Of a stretch of DNA of 18,642 bases, positions 5,287 to 12,219 are shown one piece after another. Numbering within the stretch: the first letter of the stretch is position 1; each line of letters opens with the position of its first letter. Source of the DNA: an uncultured Christensenellaceae bacterium (GTDB lineage: Bacteria; Bacillota; Clostridia; Christensenellales; Borkfalkiaceae); NCBI GenBank assembly GCA_910586675.1, contig CAJUJO010000031.1:1-18642 (forward strand), read 5' to 3'. Position numbers and translations under genes: made by a program. The notes below the pieces were generated by a model. That model did no database searches. It saw only the letters and a list, made by a program, of their open reading frames with translations, and was not told the DNA's origin.

Positions 5287-5326
5287 ATGACTGATAAGAA
5301 TCGCAATCTTATCGGTCATTTTTTTC
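5287..5326 (+). terminator. Intrinsic terminator of the XRE-type gene
   Basis: A 13-bp stem ATGACTGATAAGA (5287-5299) / TCTTATCGGTCAT (5307-5319), 7-nt loop, seven T. It is a near copy of the terminator at 2964-3002. Confidence 0.85.
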
Positions 5327-5363
5327 GTGATTTGAAAGAAATCTCGGAGTGCCTTACGCTTGC

Positions 5364-5392
5364 TTGATTAAGTATTTTATTTTTGATATAAT
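5364..5392 (+). promoter_or_regulatory. Upstream tandem promoter of the ferredoxin gene (P1)
   Basis: TTGATT (5364-5369), 17-bp spacer, TATAAT (5387-5392). No ORF starts between this and the second promoter. Confidence 0.6.
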
Positions 5393-5431
5393 GATTGAAC
5401 GATAAACAGATATTTTTCTTCGCTTGGACGC

Positions 5432-5460
5432 TTGAAGTTTTAGACGATGTTTGCTATAAT
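5432..5460 (+). promoter_or_regulatory. Downstream tandem promoter of the ferredoxin gene (P2)
   Basis: TTGAAG (5432-5437), 17-bp spacer, TATAAT (5455-5460). It leaves a leader of about 110 nt to the ATG at 5580. Confidence 0.65.
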
Positions 5461-5566
5461 AACTTGAAGTGATTGTTCAACGTTTTAGGGTTCCCTGCCG
5501 CCGATAACGTTTGCGGTATCCTATACGGAAACAGTTGTCTGTCTGATAATCGAATGATTAAGAAAT
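5461..5566 (+). other. Leader of the ferredoxin gene, possible structure
   Basis: A noncoding leader with short complementary stretches (CCGC/GCGG around 5500-5515, GATA/TATC, ACAG/CTGT near 5530-5543). I compared it by memory with common riboswitch cores and found no match; there is no terminator in it. It is listed so the 341-nt gap 5239-5579 is accounted for. Confidence 0.3.
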
Positions 5567-5579
5567 AGGAGAAATTTTA

Positions 5580-5774
5580 ATGGAAAAACGACTCAATATC
5601 ACGGTGGAGAAATGCCCTCAGAATCATCCTTGTCCCGCAGTGAAGGTGTGCCCGGTGGGCGCTCTCTCTCAAGAGGGATTTTCCGCGCCGAAGATCGATC
5701 GCGAAAAGTGTATCCGCTGCGGAAAGTGTTCTGCGTTCTGCCCGAAGAAGGCGTTGACTTTGGACGTCGTTTGA
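5580..5774 (+). CDS. Small ferredoxin-like 4Fe-4S protein, 64 aa
   Basis: Probable electron carrier or small iron-sulfur protein of the cytosol. The C-terminal half has a canonical 4Fe-4S motif C44-xx-C47-xx-C50-xxx-C54-P. The N-terminal half has cysteines at 12, 18 and 24 (KCPQNHPCPAVKVCPVGAL), which keep the final CP of a second cluster motif but not the CxxCxxC spacing. It therefore looks like a bacterial-type ferredoxin fold with one regular and one modified or missing cluster. AGGAGA (5567-5572) precedes the ATG by 7 nt and two tandem promoters lie upstream. The redox partner is not evident. The acetyltransferase remnant begins right after the stop, indicating a past deletion that brought the two together. 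Confidence 0.85.
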   Translation: MEKRLNITVEKCPQNHPCPAVKVCPVGALSQEGFSAPKIDREKCIRCGKCSAFCPKKALTLDVV

Positions 5775-5785
5775 CCAATATAAAG

Positions 5786-6048
5786 CATCCCATATTGCCC
5801 GAATTGCGCAAAAGGCAGTTTCAGTACAATGCTCCCGTGCATATCGGGCGCAATTGCTGACTGGGCGCGGGGGTGATTGTTTTGCCCGGCGTTACCATAG
5901 GGAAAATACGGCCGTCGGCGCAGGAAGCGATGTAGCCAAGGAGATGCCGCCCGATTGCGTCGCCGTCGGAAATACGTGCAAGGTCATGCGCAGGATGGGT
6001 GCGCGGAACGGAGAATATTATTTCAGAGATTACAAAATAGAGTTATAA
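5786..6048 (+). pseudogene. 3' remnant of a maltose/galactoside O-acetyltransferase gene
   Basis: The translated pieces match the C-terminal end of LbH hexapeptide-repeat sugar O-acetyltransferases. The first frame gives HPILPELRKRQFQYNAPVHIGRNC, then TGA (5858-5860) where the family has Trp, then LGAGVIVLPGVTIGK. After a one-base loss near 5901-5907 the next frame gives NTAVGAGSDVAKEMPPD, CVAVGNTCKVMRRMGARN and YYFRDYKIEL with a natural stop. The 5' two-thirds, including the region with the catalytic His, is missing. Three independent lesions (truncation, stop, frameshift) make a pseudogene certain. It abuts the ferredoxin stop codon with no spacer and has no start or ribosome site of its own. 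Confidence 0.85.
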
Positions 6049-6051
6049 AAT

Positions 6052-6086
6052 AAAGCGCTCTGCGGATTTTCCCGCAGAGCGCTTTT
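6052..6086. terminator. Bidirectional terminator after dapB
   Basis: A 14-bp perfect stem AAAGCGCTCTGCGG (6052-6065) / CCGCAGAGCGCTTT (6072-6085). T tracts are modest in both directions (TTTTG in plus, TTTATTTTAT in minus). It lies just past the dapB stop and so ends the lysine operon. Confidence 0.8.
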
Positions 6087-6090
6087 GATT

Positions 6091-6843
6091 TCATTCGTCG
6101 GTCTGTAACAAATCGGACATTTCGTACATTCCCGCGGGCTTCCCGACGAGGAACGCAGCTGCTTTCAACGCGCCCGCTGCAAAGACTCTGCGGCTTCTTG
6201 CCGAATGGGAAATGGTGATGATTTCATCCTCGCCTGCAAACATGACCTCGTGTTCGCCGACGATTGTTCCGCCGCGTACGGCGTGGATGCCGATTTCGCT
6301 CTTATTCCGCTCGCCCGTCAGTCCGTGCCGTCCGTACAGATATTTTTTACCGCTTCCGAATCCTTCGTTTACGCTCTCTGCAAGCATGAGCGCCGTGCCC
6401 GAGGGCGCGTCCTTCTTTTTGTTGTGGTGCCGTTCGATGATTTCCGCGTCGAATTTATCTCCTAAAATTTCGGCGGCTTTCTTCGCCAAAAGCTGAATGA
6501 GATTCACCCCGAGGGAAAGATTCCCCGTTTTGAAAATCGCGATTTCCCTTGCATAGTCCGCAATCGTTTTCAAATCCGCTTCGGAATATCCCGTGGAAGC
6601 GAGGAGAATACCGATTTTACGTTCTTTGCAGAATTGCAGGCGCTCGGTAAGGCGCTCGGCGGAGGAAAAATCGACAACGGCGTCGGCTTGTTCCGTAACC
6701 TCGGAAAAGCTTCGATAGACGGGGAAGGGCATGGGGGAGGGGAATAAATCCACCCCGCAGACGATTTCCGCGCCGTATCCGCTTGCAAGCTCGGCTACGT
6801 TTTTGCCCATTTTACCGCACGCGCCGCAGAGAATGATGTTCAT
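6091..6843 (-). CDS. dapB: 4-hydroxy-tetrahydrodipicolinate reductase
   Basis: NAD(P)H-dependent reduction of 4-hydroxy-tetrahydrodipicolinate (HTPA) to tetrahydrodipicolinate, the step after DapA in lysine and diaminopimelate synthesis. The 250-aa product has a Rossmann nucleotide-binding loop GACGKMG (7-13), the STG and GNLSLGVNL stretches, and the signature ERHHNKKKDAPSGT (137-150) with catalytic His139/His140 and the substrate Lys residues. Length fits the short DapB form. I chose the ATG at 6843: it overlaps the dapA stop (ATGA) and has GGAGG 8 nt upstream inside the end of dapA, whereas an earlier in-frame start at 6864 has no such site. It is the last gene of the riboswitch-controlled asd-dapA-dapB operon and is followed by the stem at 6052-6086. 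Confidence 0.95.
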   Translation of the reverse strand: MNIILCGACGKMGKNVAELASGYGAEIVCGVDLFPSPMPFPVYRSFSEVTEQADAVVDFSSAERLTERLQFCKERKIGILLASTGYSEADLKTIADYAREIAIFKTGNLSLGVNLIQLLAKKAAEILGDKFDAEIIERHHNKKKDAPSGTALMLAESVNEGFGSGKKYLYGRHGLTGERNKSEIGIHAVRGGTIVGEHEVMFAGEDEIITISHSARSRRVFAAGALKAAAFLVGKPAGMYEMSDLLQTDE

Positions 6844-7730
6844 TGCACAACCTCCAAACCGCATTCGGTTATGGCGTTTTTAAGCGGCTGTATGTATTCT
6901 TCCGAAAGCACCGTAAGAGGGGAGCGCGGCGCGCCGGCGCGGAATCCGAGAAAGTTCATGCCCGCCTTCACGGGAATGGGATTCACTTCGGCAAAGCATG
7001 TTTTCGTTAACGGCAGCAGTCTGTCGTTGACGGCGTTTGCGCGCGTAAAGTCGTTATTCAGTGCAGCGCGGCACAGCTCTTTGACGAGCGCGGGCGCGAT
7101 GTTGGAAACGACGGAAATCACCGCGCTGCCGCCTGCGGCGAGAATGGGAAGGTTGAGTGCGTCCTCGCCCGAATATAAATCGCATTTGCCGCGGATGAGG
7201 CGCGCCGTTTCCATGACTTGCGTCATATTTCCGCTCGCTTCTTTGATGCCCGCCATGTTGGGAATTTCCGCAAGGCGCGCCATCGTCGCGGGCGCGATAT
7301 TGACGCCCGTGCGCGAAGGAACATTGTAGCAGATGACGGGAATCTTTACTGCCGAGCAGACGGCGCCGTAATAATCCTCCAAGCCCTTTTGCGTGCACTT
7401 GTTGTAATAGGGGGTAACGGCGAGAATGCCGTCCGCCCCTAAACTTTCGGCGCGCTTTCCCGCTTCCGCGGCGCTTTCCGTGCAGTTGCTGCCCGTGCCG
7501 AAGATGACTTTGATTCTGCCCGCAACGCGTTCCGCGGCAAAGCGCATGAGCGCTTCCTTTTCCGTTTCCGTCATGGTTGCGGGTTCGCCCGTTGTGCCGA
7601 GTACGACGAGCGCGTCCGTTCCGTTTTCGATTTGGTATTCGATCATCTCGCCGAATGCGTCGAAGTCTACGCCGTCTCTTGCGAACGGCGTGATCATCGC
7701 CGTAGCCGAGCCCTTCAAAAATCCCGTCAT
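6840..7730 (-). CDS. dapA: 4-hydroxy-tetrahydrodipicolinate synthase
   Basis: Condenses pyruvate with aspartate-4-semialdehyde, the first committed step toward diaminopimelate and lysine. The 296-aa TIM-barrel protein shows LGTTGEP (44-50, pyruvate carboxylate binding, catalytic-triad Thr), PYYNK (108-111), CYNVPSRTG with Tyr135 and Arg140, and Schiff-base Lys163 in GIKEASG. All expected active-site residues are present and the length is normal. GGGAGA stands 6 nt before the ATG. It takes its substrate from Asd, encoded 47 nt upstream, and overlaps dapB by 4 nt (ATGA), which suggests translational coupling. Confidence 0.97.
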   Translation of the reverse strand: MTGFLKGSATAMITPFARDGVDFDAFGEMIEYQIENGTDALVVLGTTGEPATMTETEKEALMRFAAERVAGRIKVIFGTGSNCTESAAEAGKRAESLGADGILAVTPYYNKCTQKGLEDYYGAVCSAVKIPVICYNVPSRTGVNIAPATMARLAEIPNMAGIKEASGNMTQVMETARLIRGKCDLYSGEDALNLPILAAGGSAVISVVSNIAPALVKELCRAALNNDFTRANAVNDRLLPLTKTCFAEVNPIPVKAGMNFLGFRAGAPRSPLTVLSEEYIQPLKNAITECGLEVVQ

Positions 7731-7777
7731 AATTTCTCCCTAATGCTATTGTATGATAAATTCAAGTAGAAATGATT

Positions 7778-8866
7778 TCAGTCGAAGTAACCTTTTGCGG
7801 CGAGGAGTTCGGCAAGCAGCACCGCGCCGCCTGCCGCGCCGCGCAGCGTGTTGTGGGAACATCCGACGAATTTATAGTCGAACAGCGTATCCTCGCGCAG
7901 TCTGCCCGCGCAGACCGCCATTCCGTTTTCCGTCATGCGGTCGAGCTTGGGCTGCGGGCGGTTGTCCTCTTCCAAGTAATGAATGAATTGCTTGGGCGCG
8001 GAGGGAAGGTTGAGCTTTTGCGGCTCGCCCGTAAAATTTTTCCAGGCGGAAAGGATATCTTCCTTTTTCGGTTTGCGCTCGAAGGAGACGAACGCAGCCG
8101 CCGTATGTCCGTCCGTTACGGGAACGCGCAGGCACTGCGCCGTGATGACGGGTGCATTTGCGTTCACGATCTCTCCGTTTTGTACGCTGCCCCAGATTTT
8201 AAGGGGTTCGCGCTCGCTCTTCTCCTCTTCGCCGCCGATATAGGGGATGATATTATCCACGATTTCGGGCATGGTATCAAACGTCTTTCCCGCGCCCGAT
8301 ATTGCCTGATAGGTGCATACGGCGGCGCTCTTTACGCCGAAGGAGAGGAGGGGATGCAGGAGCGGCACGTACGATTGCAGGGAGCAGTTGCTCTTTACCG
8401 CGATGAAACCGCGCTTTGTGCCGAGGCGCTTTTTCTGCGCTGCGATGACGTCGAGGTGCTCGGGGTTGATCTCGGGAATGATCATGGGAACGTCCTTCGT
8501 TCCTCGGTGCGCCGAATTGTTGGACACGACGGGGATTTCCAGTTTCGCATATCTCTCTTCCAGCGCTTTGATTTCTTCCTTTTTCATGTTGACGGCGCAG
8601 AACACGAAGTCAATCTTGCCGACAAGGCTTTCCGCATCCTTTTCCGCGTCGAGCACCGTCATGTCGGCGGCATAAGAGGGGATAGGGCGGGACATCGCCC
8701 ATTTGTTCCCGACGGCTTCGGGGTATTTCTTTCCCGCCGAGCGCGCGCTCGCAAGGAGCGCGGCGGGCGTAAACCAGGGGTGGTTGTCGAGAAGGGTCAG
8801 AAATCTCTGCCCGACCATTCCCGTGGCGCCGACGACGCCGACCTTCCATTTGCGCGTAATATTCAC
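7778..8866 (-). CDS. asd: Aspartate-semialdehyde dehydrogenase (archaeal/fungal-type branch)
   Basis: NADPH-dependent reduction of aspartyl-4-phosphate to aspartate-4-semialdehyde, the branch point to lysine/DAP, threonine and methionine. The 362-aa protein has the nucleotide loop VVGATGMVGQRF (11-22), nucleophile Cys161 in SNCSLQS, QAISGAGKTFDT (187-198) and the active-site His254 in PVTDGHTAAAFVSF. These phrases and the length fit the archaeal/yeast-type ASADH better than the shorter classical bacterial type. I start at the GTG at 8866 because GGAGG (plus 8875-8879) lies 8 nt upstream and the family motif begins a few residues later. A longer in-frame ORF back to 9139 would read through the riboswitch and is not coding. 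Confidence 0.95.
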   Translation of the reverse strand: MNITRKWKVGVVGATGMVGQRFLTLLDNHPWFTPAALLASARSAGKKYPEAVGNKWAMSRPIPSYAADMTVLDAEKDAESLVGKIDFVFCAVNMKKEEIKALEERYAKLEIPVVSNNSAHRGTKDVPMIIPEINPEHLDVIAAQKKRLGTKRGFIAVKSNCSLQSYVPLLHPLLSFGVKSAAVCTYQAISGAGKTFDTMPEIVDNIIPYIGGEEEKSEREPLKIWGSVQNGEIVNANAPVITAQCLRVPVTDGHTAAAFVSFERKPKKEDILSAWKNFTGEPQKLNLPSAPKQFIHYLEEDNRPQPKLDRMTENGMAVCAGRLREDTLFDYKFVGCSHNTLRGAAGGAVLLAELLAAKGYFD

Positions 8867-8895
8867 AGTAATTTCCTCCGAAAAACGATTGCGAT

Positions 8896-8923
8896 AAAAT
8901 AAAAACAGCGGGCCAAGCCCGCT
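8896..8923 (-). terminator. Riboswitch-controlled intrinsic terminator ahead of asd
   Basis: On the minus strand AGCGGGC (plus 8917-8923) / GCCCGCT (plus 8907-8913), loop TTG, then GTTTTTATTTTAT. It lies between the lysine aptamer and the asd ribosome site, so it is the likely off-switch. Complementary stretches just upstream (AAACTC/GAGTTT near 8929-8945) may form part of the alternative fold. Confidence 0.85.
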
Positions 8924-8972
8924 TTCCAAACTCCGCTTAGAGTTTGCCGAAAGCGCACCGCTTTTGCAAGCG

Positions 8973-9117
8973 ACAGAAATAAAGGTGTTAACCGTTACTC
9001 CCAACGCGCTCGTAAGGAAAAAAACGCGTTTCGGCGGCGATACCCTTTCCCGTTGCCGTACGTTCGGAAATTCCTCGTTTCCTCCGGCAGGGTACTGATG
9101 TTCGACCGCTCCTCTGT
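8973..9117 (-). promoter_or_regulatory. Lysine riboswitch (L box) aptamer
   Basis: The minus strand carries the conserved L-box blocks in order: AGAGGAGCG, ATCAGTA, CCGGAGGAAA, ACGGGAAAGGG and ATCGCCGCCGAAACGCG. The P1 closing stem is ACAGA (plus 9113-9117) / TCTGT (plus 8973-8977). An intrinsic terminator follows, then asd. Lysine binding is expected to favour the terminator and shut off asd-dapA-dapB. This is recognised from known consensus blocks by eye, not from a covariance model. Confidence 0.9.
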
Positions 9118-9129
9118 TCAGCGAAATAT

Positions 9130-9158
9130 ATTTTACCATAGGGAAAGTGAAAAGTCAA
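9130..9158 (-). promoter_or_regulatory. Promoter of the lysine operon
   Basis: On the minus strand TTGACT (plus 9153-9158), 17-bp spacer, TAAAAT (plus 9130-9135). The predicted start near 9123 is just upstream of the lysine aptamer. Confidence 0.8.
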
Positions 9159-9187
9159 AGAAATTACCCGTTATCGGCTTTTTTTAA

Positions 9188-9216
9188 TTGAAATTTTTTT
9201 CGTTTTGTAGTACAAT
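9188..9216 (+). promoter_or_regulatory. Promoter of the membrane-protein/hslO gene cluster
   Basis: TTGAAA (9188-9193), 17-bp spacer, TACAAT (9211-9216). It is back-to-back with the lysine-operon promoter; the two -35 boxes are 29 bp apart. Confidence 0.65.
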
Positions 9217-9269
9217 GTCGTTATGCGGTCAAATTTCCGCAATTCATGTTTTCGGAGCGTAACCATATT

Positions 9270-10586
9270 ATGGCTGTAAGAGAGAAGAAAGGACTGGTAG
9301 CCCGCTGGCTCGAAGGAAAGGAGCGCAGCGAGGATTACGCGCGCAGCACGCTGCCCACAAACCGCTGGTCGCTCTTTTGGGATATTTTCAAGGGGAGATT
9401 CGGCAAGCTCGTTTTGATCAATCTCCTCGTTCTCGTAACCTTTCTTCCCATGATCGCCATCGTCGTATTCCGTGCGATGTCCTTTATGGTGCAGGGCGCT
9501 TCCGGTCCGTTCGGCGCGGGGCTGGGCGTCGGCTATCCCGCCATTCCCAACATCACGGGCACGGCGGAAATGATGGCGCTTCAATCCGATCTTGTATTCT
9601 TCGGTTTGCTCATTCCCGCGGGCGCGATCGCCGCGATCGGTATTTCGGGCGGAATGTACATTATAAGAAACCTTATTTGGACGGAAGGCGTTTTCGTCGC
9701 CAACGATTTTGCGCGCGGCATCAAGCGCAACTACCTCAGCGTTCTGGAAGCCATGCTCGTGTTTACCGTGTTCCTGTTCCTCGCGCAGAGTATGGGGCAC
9801 CTTGCCGATTTATTCGTCGTAACCGGCAGCGATTTGGCGGGCTGGATGACGGCGTCCAAGATTATCGGCTTCGTGTTCGTCGGCTTTTCCTCGCTTATTT
9901 GCCTTTGGATGATTTCCCTCGGCGTAAATTATAAACAGGGGCCTTGGTCGCTCTTTCGCAACGCCGTCGTTATTACGGTGGGTACCCTCCCGCAGACCTT
10001 ATTTTTTTCAGCGCTTGCGCTCGCGCCGCTTCTTCTCGTGGTTCTCGGCGGCGGCTTTCTGACGGCGCTCGGCGTCGTGCTTTTGATTCTGCTCTCTTTT
10101 TCCTTTGCAATGCTCGTATGGATGGATTTCAGCCAGTGGGCGTTCGACCGCTTTATTAACCCCAACCTCGGCGCCGCCGTCGGCAGGGGCATTTACAGCA
10201 AGAACGGAAAGAAGGGAGAAAAGAACGAAAAATCCTCTACGGGCGAAAACTTTACCGAAAGCGCCGCTATGCGCGAATACAAGCGTATGATCGTGGCGCA
10301 GGGGCGCTCCAAGCTGGTATGCCGTCCCATCAAGCCTATCGACGACGATATGGAAGTCTATCAGCTCCCCGAATCCTTCTCGCGCGACGATTTGCGCCGC
10401 TTGAAAGAAAGCAAGGACGCGATCGAAGAGGATACGCGTGCCTACGAGGAAGAGCACAAGAACGAGGAGCGTTACGTGGAATACAACAGGCAGTTCGACG
10501 AGCGCGAACGCGCGCTGCAATCGGAAGAAGACGGCAAGAAAAAGAAGCCGCCCAAGCCGCCTAAAATGCTTAACAAACGCAAATAA
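9270..10586 (+). CDS. Six-TM membrane protein with charged cytosolic tail (YesL/DUF624-like?)
   Basis: A 438-aa integral membrane protein of unknown function. About six hydrophobic segments are visible, near residues 46-67, 108-131, 156-176, 198-220, 240-262 and 263-285. The N terminus is basic, with the phrase NRWSLFWDIFKGRFGKL before the first segment. The last 140 residues are highly charged (Glu/Lys/Arg, probably coiled coil) and end in KKKKPPKPPKMLNKRK. The N-terminal pattern recalls YesL/DUF624 membrane proteins, but the similarity is loose. I prefer the ATG at 9270 with GGAG at 9254-9257 (12 nt, long). The ATG at 9246 has no ribosome site. It is the first gene of a plus-strand cluster running to the helical-repeat gene ending at 14734. 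Confidence 0.8.
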   Translation: MAVREKKGLVARWLEGKERSEDYARSTLPTNRWSLFWDIFKGRFGKLVLINLLVLVTFLPMIAIVVFRAMSFMVQGASGPFGAGLGVGYPAIPNITGTAEMMALQSDLVFFGLLIPAGAIAAIGISGGMYIIRNLIWTEGVFVANDFARGIKRNYLSVLEAMLVFTVFLFLAQSMGHLADLFVVTGSDLAGWMTASKIIGFVFVGFSSLICLWMISLGVNYKQGPWSLFRNAVVITVGTLPQTLFFSALALAPLLLVVLGGGFLTALGVVLLILLSFSFAMLVWMDFSQWAFDRFINPNLGAAVGRGIYSKNGKKGEKNEKSSTGENFTESAAMREYKRMIVAQGRSKLVCRPIKPIDDDMEVYQLPESFSRDDLRRLKESKDAIEEDTRAYEEEHKNEERYVEYNRQFDERERALQSEEDGKKKKPPKPPKMLNKRK

Positions 10587-10612
10587 ACGGATTTTGGATG
10601 GAAAGGAGTAAC

Positions 10613-11344
10613 ATGCCGCAGGCATACGATTCGCTCGCCGATTGGTTTGAATATCTGAATGACGACTGCGACTATTCCCGATGGTCGCAGTATTTTATTG
10701 AAGGGCTCCGCCGCATGGGCGCGGGAAAAAAGGGGCTGGAAATAGGCTGCGGAAGCGGCGCGTTCTGCCGCGCGCTCGCCAAAGAGGGATATTGCATGAC
10801 GGGGGCGGATATTTCCGCGCCCATGCTCTCCAAGGCGGCGGCGCTCGCCCGCGCAGAGGGGGTAAACGTGCAGTTCGTCCTCGCCGACGCCGCAAAGCTG
10901 AAAACGCCGGAAAAGTACGATTTCATCATCGCGCCAAACGATTGCTATAATTATATCCTGCAGGAAAAGCTTGCTTCGGCGTTCCGCCGCTCGTACGATT
11001 GCCTGAAAAAGGGCGGAATTTTTTGGGGCGACGTGAGCTCGGCGTACAAATTAAGGGAAAAAGTTGCAAATAATATGTTTGCGGACGACCGTGAGGAAGT
11101 TACCTATCTTTCCGTAAACGGCATGGAAGGAAACCGCGTGCGCATGGAGGTTACCCTTTTCGTGCGCGGGGAAGACGGCAGGTTTACCCGCTATGACGAA
11201 ACTCATATCCAGTATATCCACGAAGAGGAGGCGATCGTCGCTGCGGCGAAGCGGGCGGGCTTTACCGAAATTACGACGGAAGGGCACCTCGGAGAAGATA
11301 AAGAAAAAAGCGACAGGCTGAATTTTATATGCAGAAAACGGTAA
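10613..11344 (+). CDS. Class I SAM-dependent methyltransferase
   Basis: Transfers a methyl group from S-adenosylmethionine; the acceptor is unknown. The 243-aa protein has motif I LEIGCGSGAF (42-51), an acidic post-I position in MTGADIS, a motif II-like FVLADAAKL, and KYDFIIAPNDCYNY, typical of the Methyltransf_25/11-type fold. AAGGAG (10603-10608) lies 4 nt before the ATG at 10613, so I prefer that over the in-frame ATG at 10598, which would sit upstream of it. The gene follows the membrane protein by 26 nt and overlaps the start of hslO by 16 nt, so the two are probably translated from one message. Confidence 0.9.
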   Translation: MPQAYDSLADWFEYLNDDCDYSRWSQYFIEGLRRMGAGKKGLEIGCGSGAFCRALAKEGYCMTGADISAPMLSKAAALARAEGVNVQFVLADAAKLKTPEKYDFIIAPNDCYNYILQEKLASAFRRSYDCLKKGGIFWGDVSSAYKLREKVANNMFADDREEVTYLSVNGMEGNRVRMEVTLFVRGEDGRFTRYDETHIQYIHEEEAIVAAAKRAGFTEITTEGHLGEDKEKSDRLNFICRKR

Positions 11345-12219
11345 GCACCATCTATAAAACGCTCGTATGCGGCGGCGAACTTTCGCTCGCCGTGCTCGAT
11401 ACGACGGCGCTCGTGCGCGAAGCCGCGGCGCGGCACAATCTTTCCGCCGTTGCGACGGCGGCGCTCGGCCGCACGCTTACGGCTGCGGCGTATCTGTGCA
11501 GCTGGCTGAAAGAGGGGGAAAGCTCGCTCTCCGTTACGGTAAAAGGAAACGGTGCGGGCGGAAAACTCTGCGTTTCGGGCGACGGCAACCTTCATATGCG
11601 CGGCTTTGCGGAAGCGCCCGATACGGAGCTCCCGCTCCGCGCGGACGGCAAGCTCGACGTCGGCGGTTTTGTGGGAAAAAGCGGCACGCTCACCGTCGTG
11701 CGCGACGACGGGGAAGGGCTTCCCTTCGTGGGAACGACGCAGCTCGTTTCGGGCGAGATTGCCGAGGACTTTTCCGCTTATTTTGCCGAAAGCGAGCAGC
11801 GCCCCACGGCTTTGGCGCTCGGCGTGCTCGTCAAGGGCGGCGAATGCTTAAGCGCGGGCGGCGTGTTTTTGCAGCCGCTCCCGGGAGCGAGCGAAGAGAG
11901 TATTTCCTACGCGGAAGAAAAAATCAAAGAATTTACAGCCGTTTCCTCTCTCCTTGCCGAAAGGGGCGCAGAAGGCATTCTGCACGATTGCTTTTCAACC
12001 GAGCATTGGGAAACGCGGGACATTCCGTACCGCTGCCACTGTTCGCGCGGGCGGGTGGAAAGTCTGATCCTTTCGATGGGAAAGGAAGAGGCGGAAGAAA
12101 CGGTTAAAAGTCAAGGGGAAATTTCCGTGCATTGCCATTATTGCAATACCGATTATAAATTCGGCGCGGAAGAGGTTGCGGCGCTGTTCGCGTCGGGGAG
12201 AAAGAATGAAGAGGGATAA
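11329..12219 (+). CDS. hslO: Hsp33 redox-regulated holdase chaperone
   Basis: A cytosolic chaperone switched on by oxidative unfolding: in the reduced state four Cys bind zinc, and disulfide formation exposes the substrate-binding surface. The 296-aa length fits. The C-terminal zinc centre is complete, with C236-H-C238 (YRCHCS) and C269-HY-C272 (VHCHYCNTDYKF). The N-terminal domain shows the usual VSGDGNLHMRGFAE and KSGTLTVVRDDGEG type phrases. No strong Shine-Dalgarno precedes the ATG at 11329. It lies inside the end of the methyltransferase gene, so translational coupling is likely. The end overlaps the TPR gene by 14 nt. Confidence 0.95.
   Translation: MQKTVSTIYKTLVCGGELSLAVLDTTALVREAAARHNLSAVATAALGRTLTAAAYLCSWLKEGESSLSVTVKGNGAGGKLCVSGDGNLHMRGFAEAPDTELPLRADGKLDVGGFVGKSGTLTVVRDDGEGLPFVGTTQLVSGEIAEDFSAYFAESEQRPTALALGVLVKGGECLSAGGVFLQPLPGASEESISYAEEKIKEFTAVSSLLAERGAEGILHDCFSTEHWETRDIPYRCHCSRGRVESLILSMGKEEAEETVKSQGEISVHCHYCNTDYKFGAEEVAALFASGRKNEEG

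Noticed and set aside
2300..5300. CRISPR array
   Set aside because: The recurring motifs are only two copies of a 39-nt repeat about 2 kb apart; there are no regularly spaced repeats and no cas genes.
5461..5579. Guanidine-I, TPP, THF, preQ1 or fluoride riboswitch in the ferredoxin leader
   Set aside because: A GGGTTCC phrase recalls guanidine-I leaders, but the second conserved block of that class is missing and no other class core fits.
8867..9139. N-terminal extension of asd by 91 codons
   Set aside because: This DNA is the lysine riboswitch, its terminator and part of the leader; the SD-supported GTG at 8866 fits the family start.
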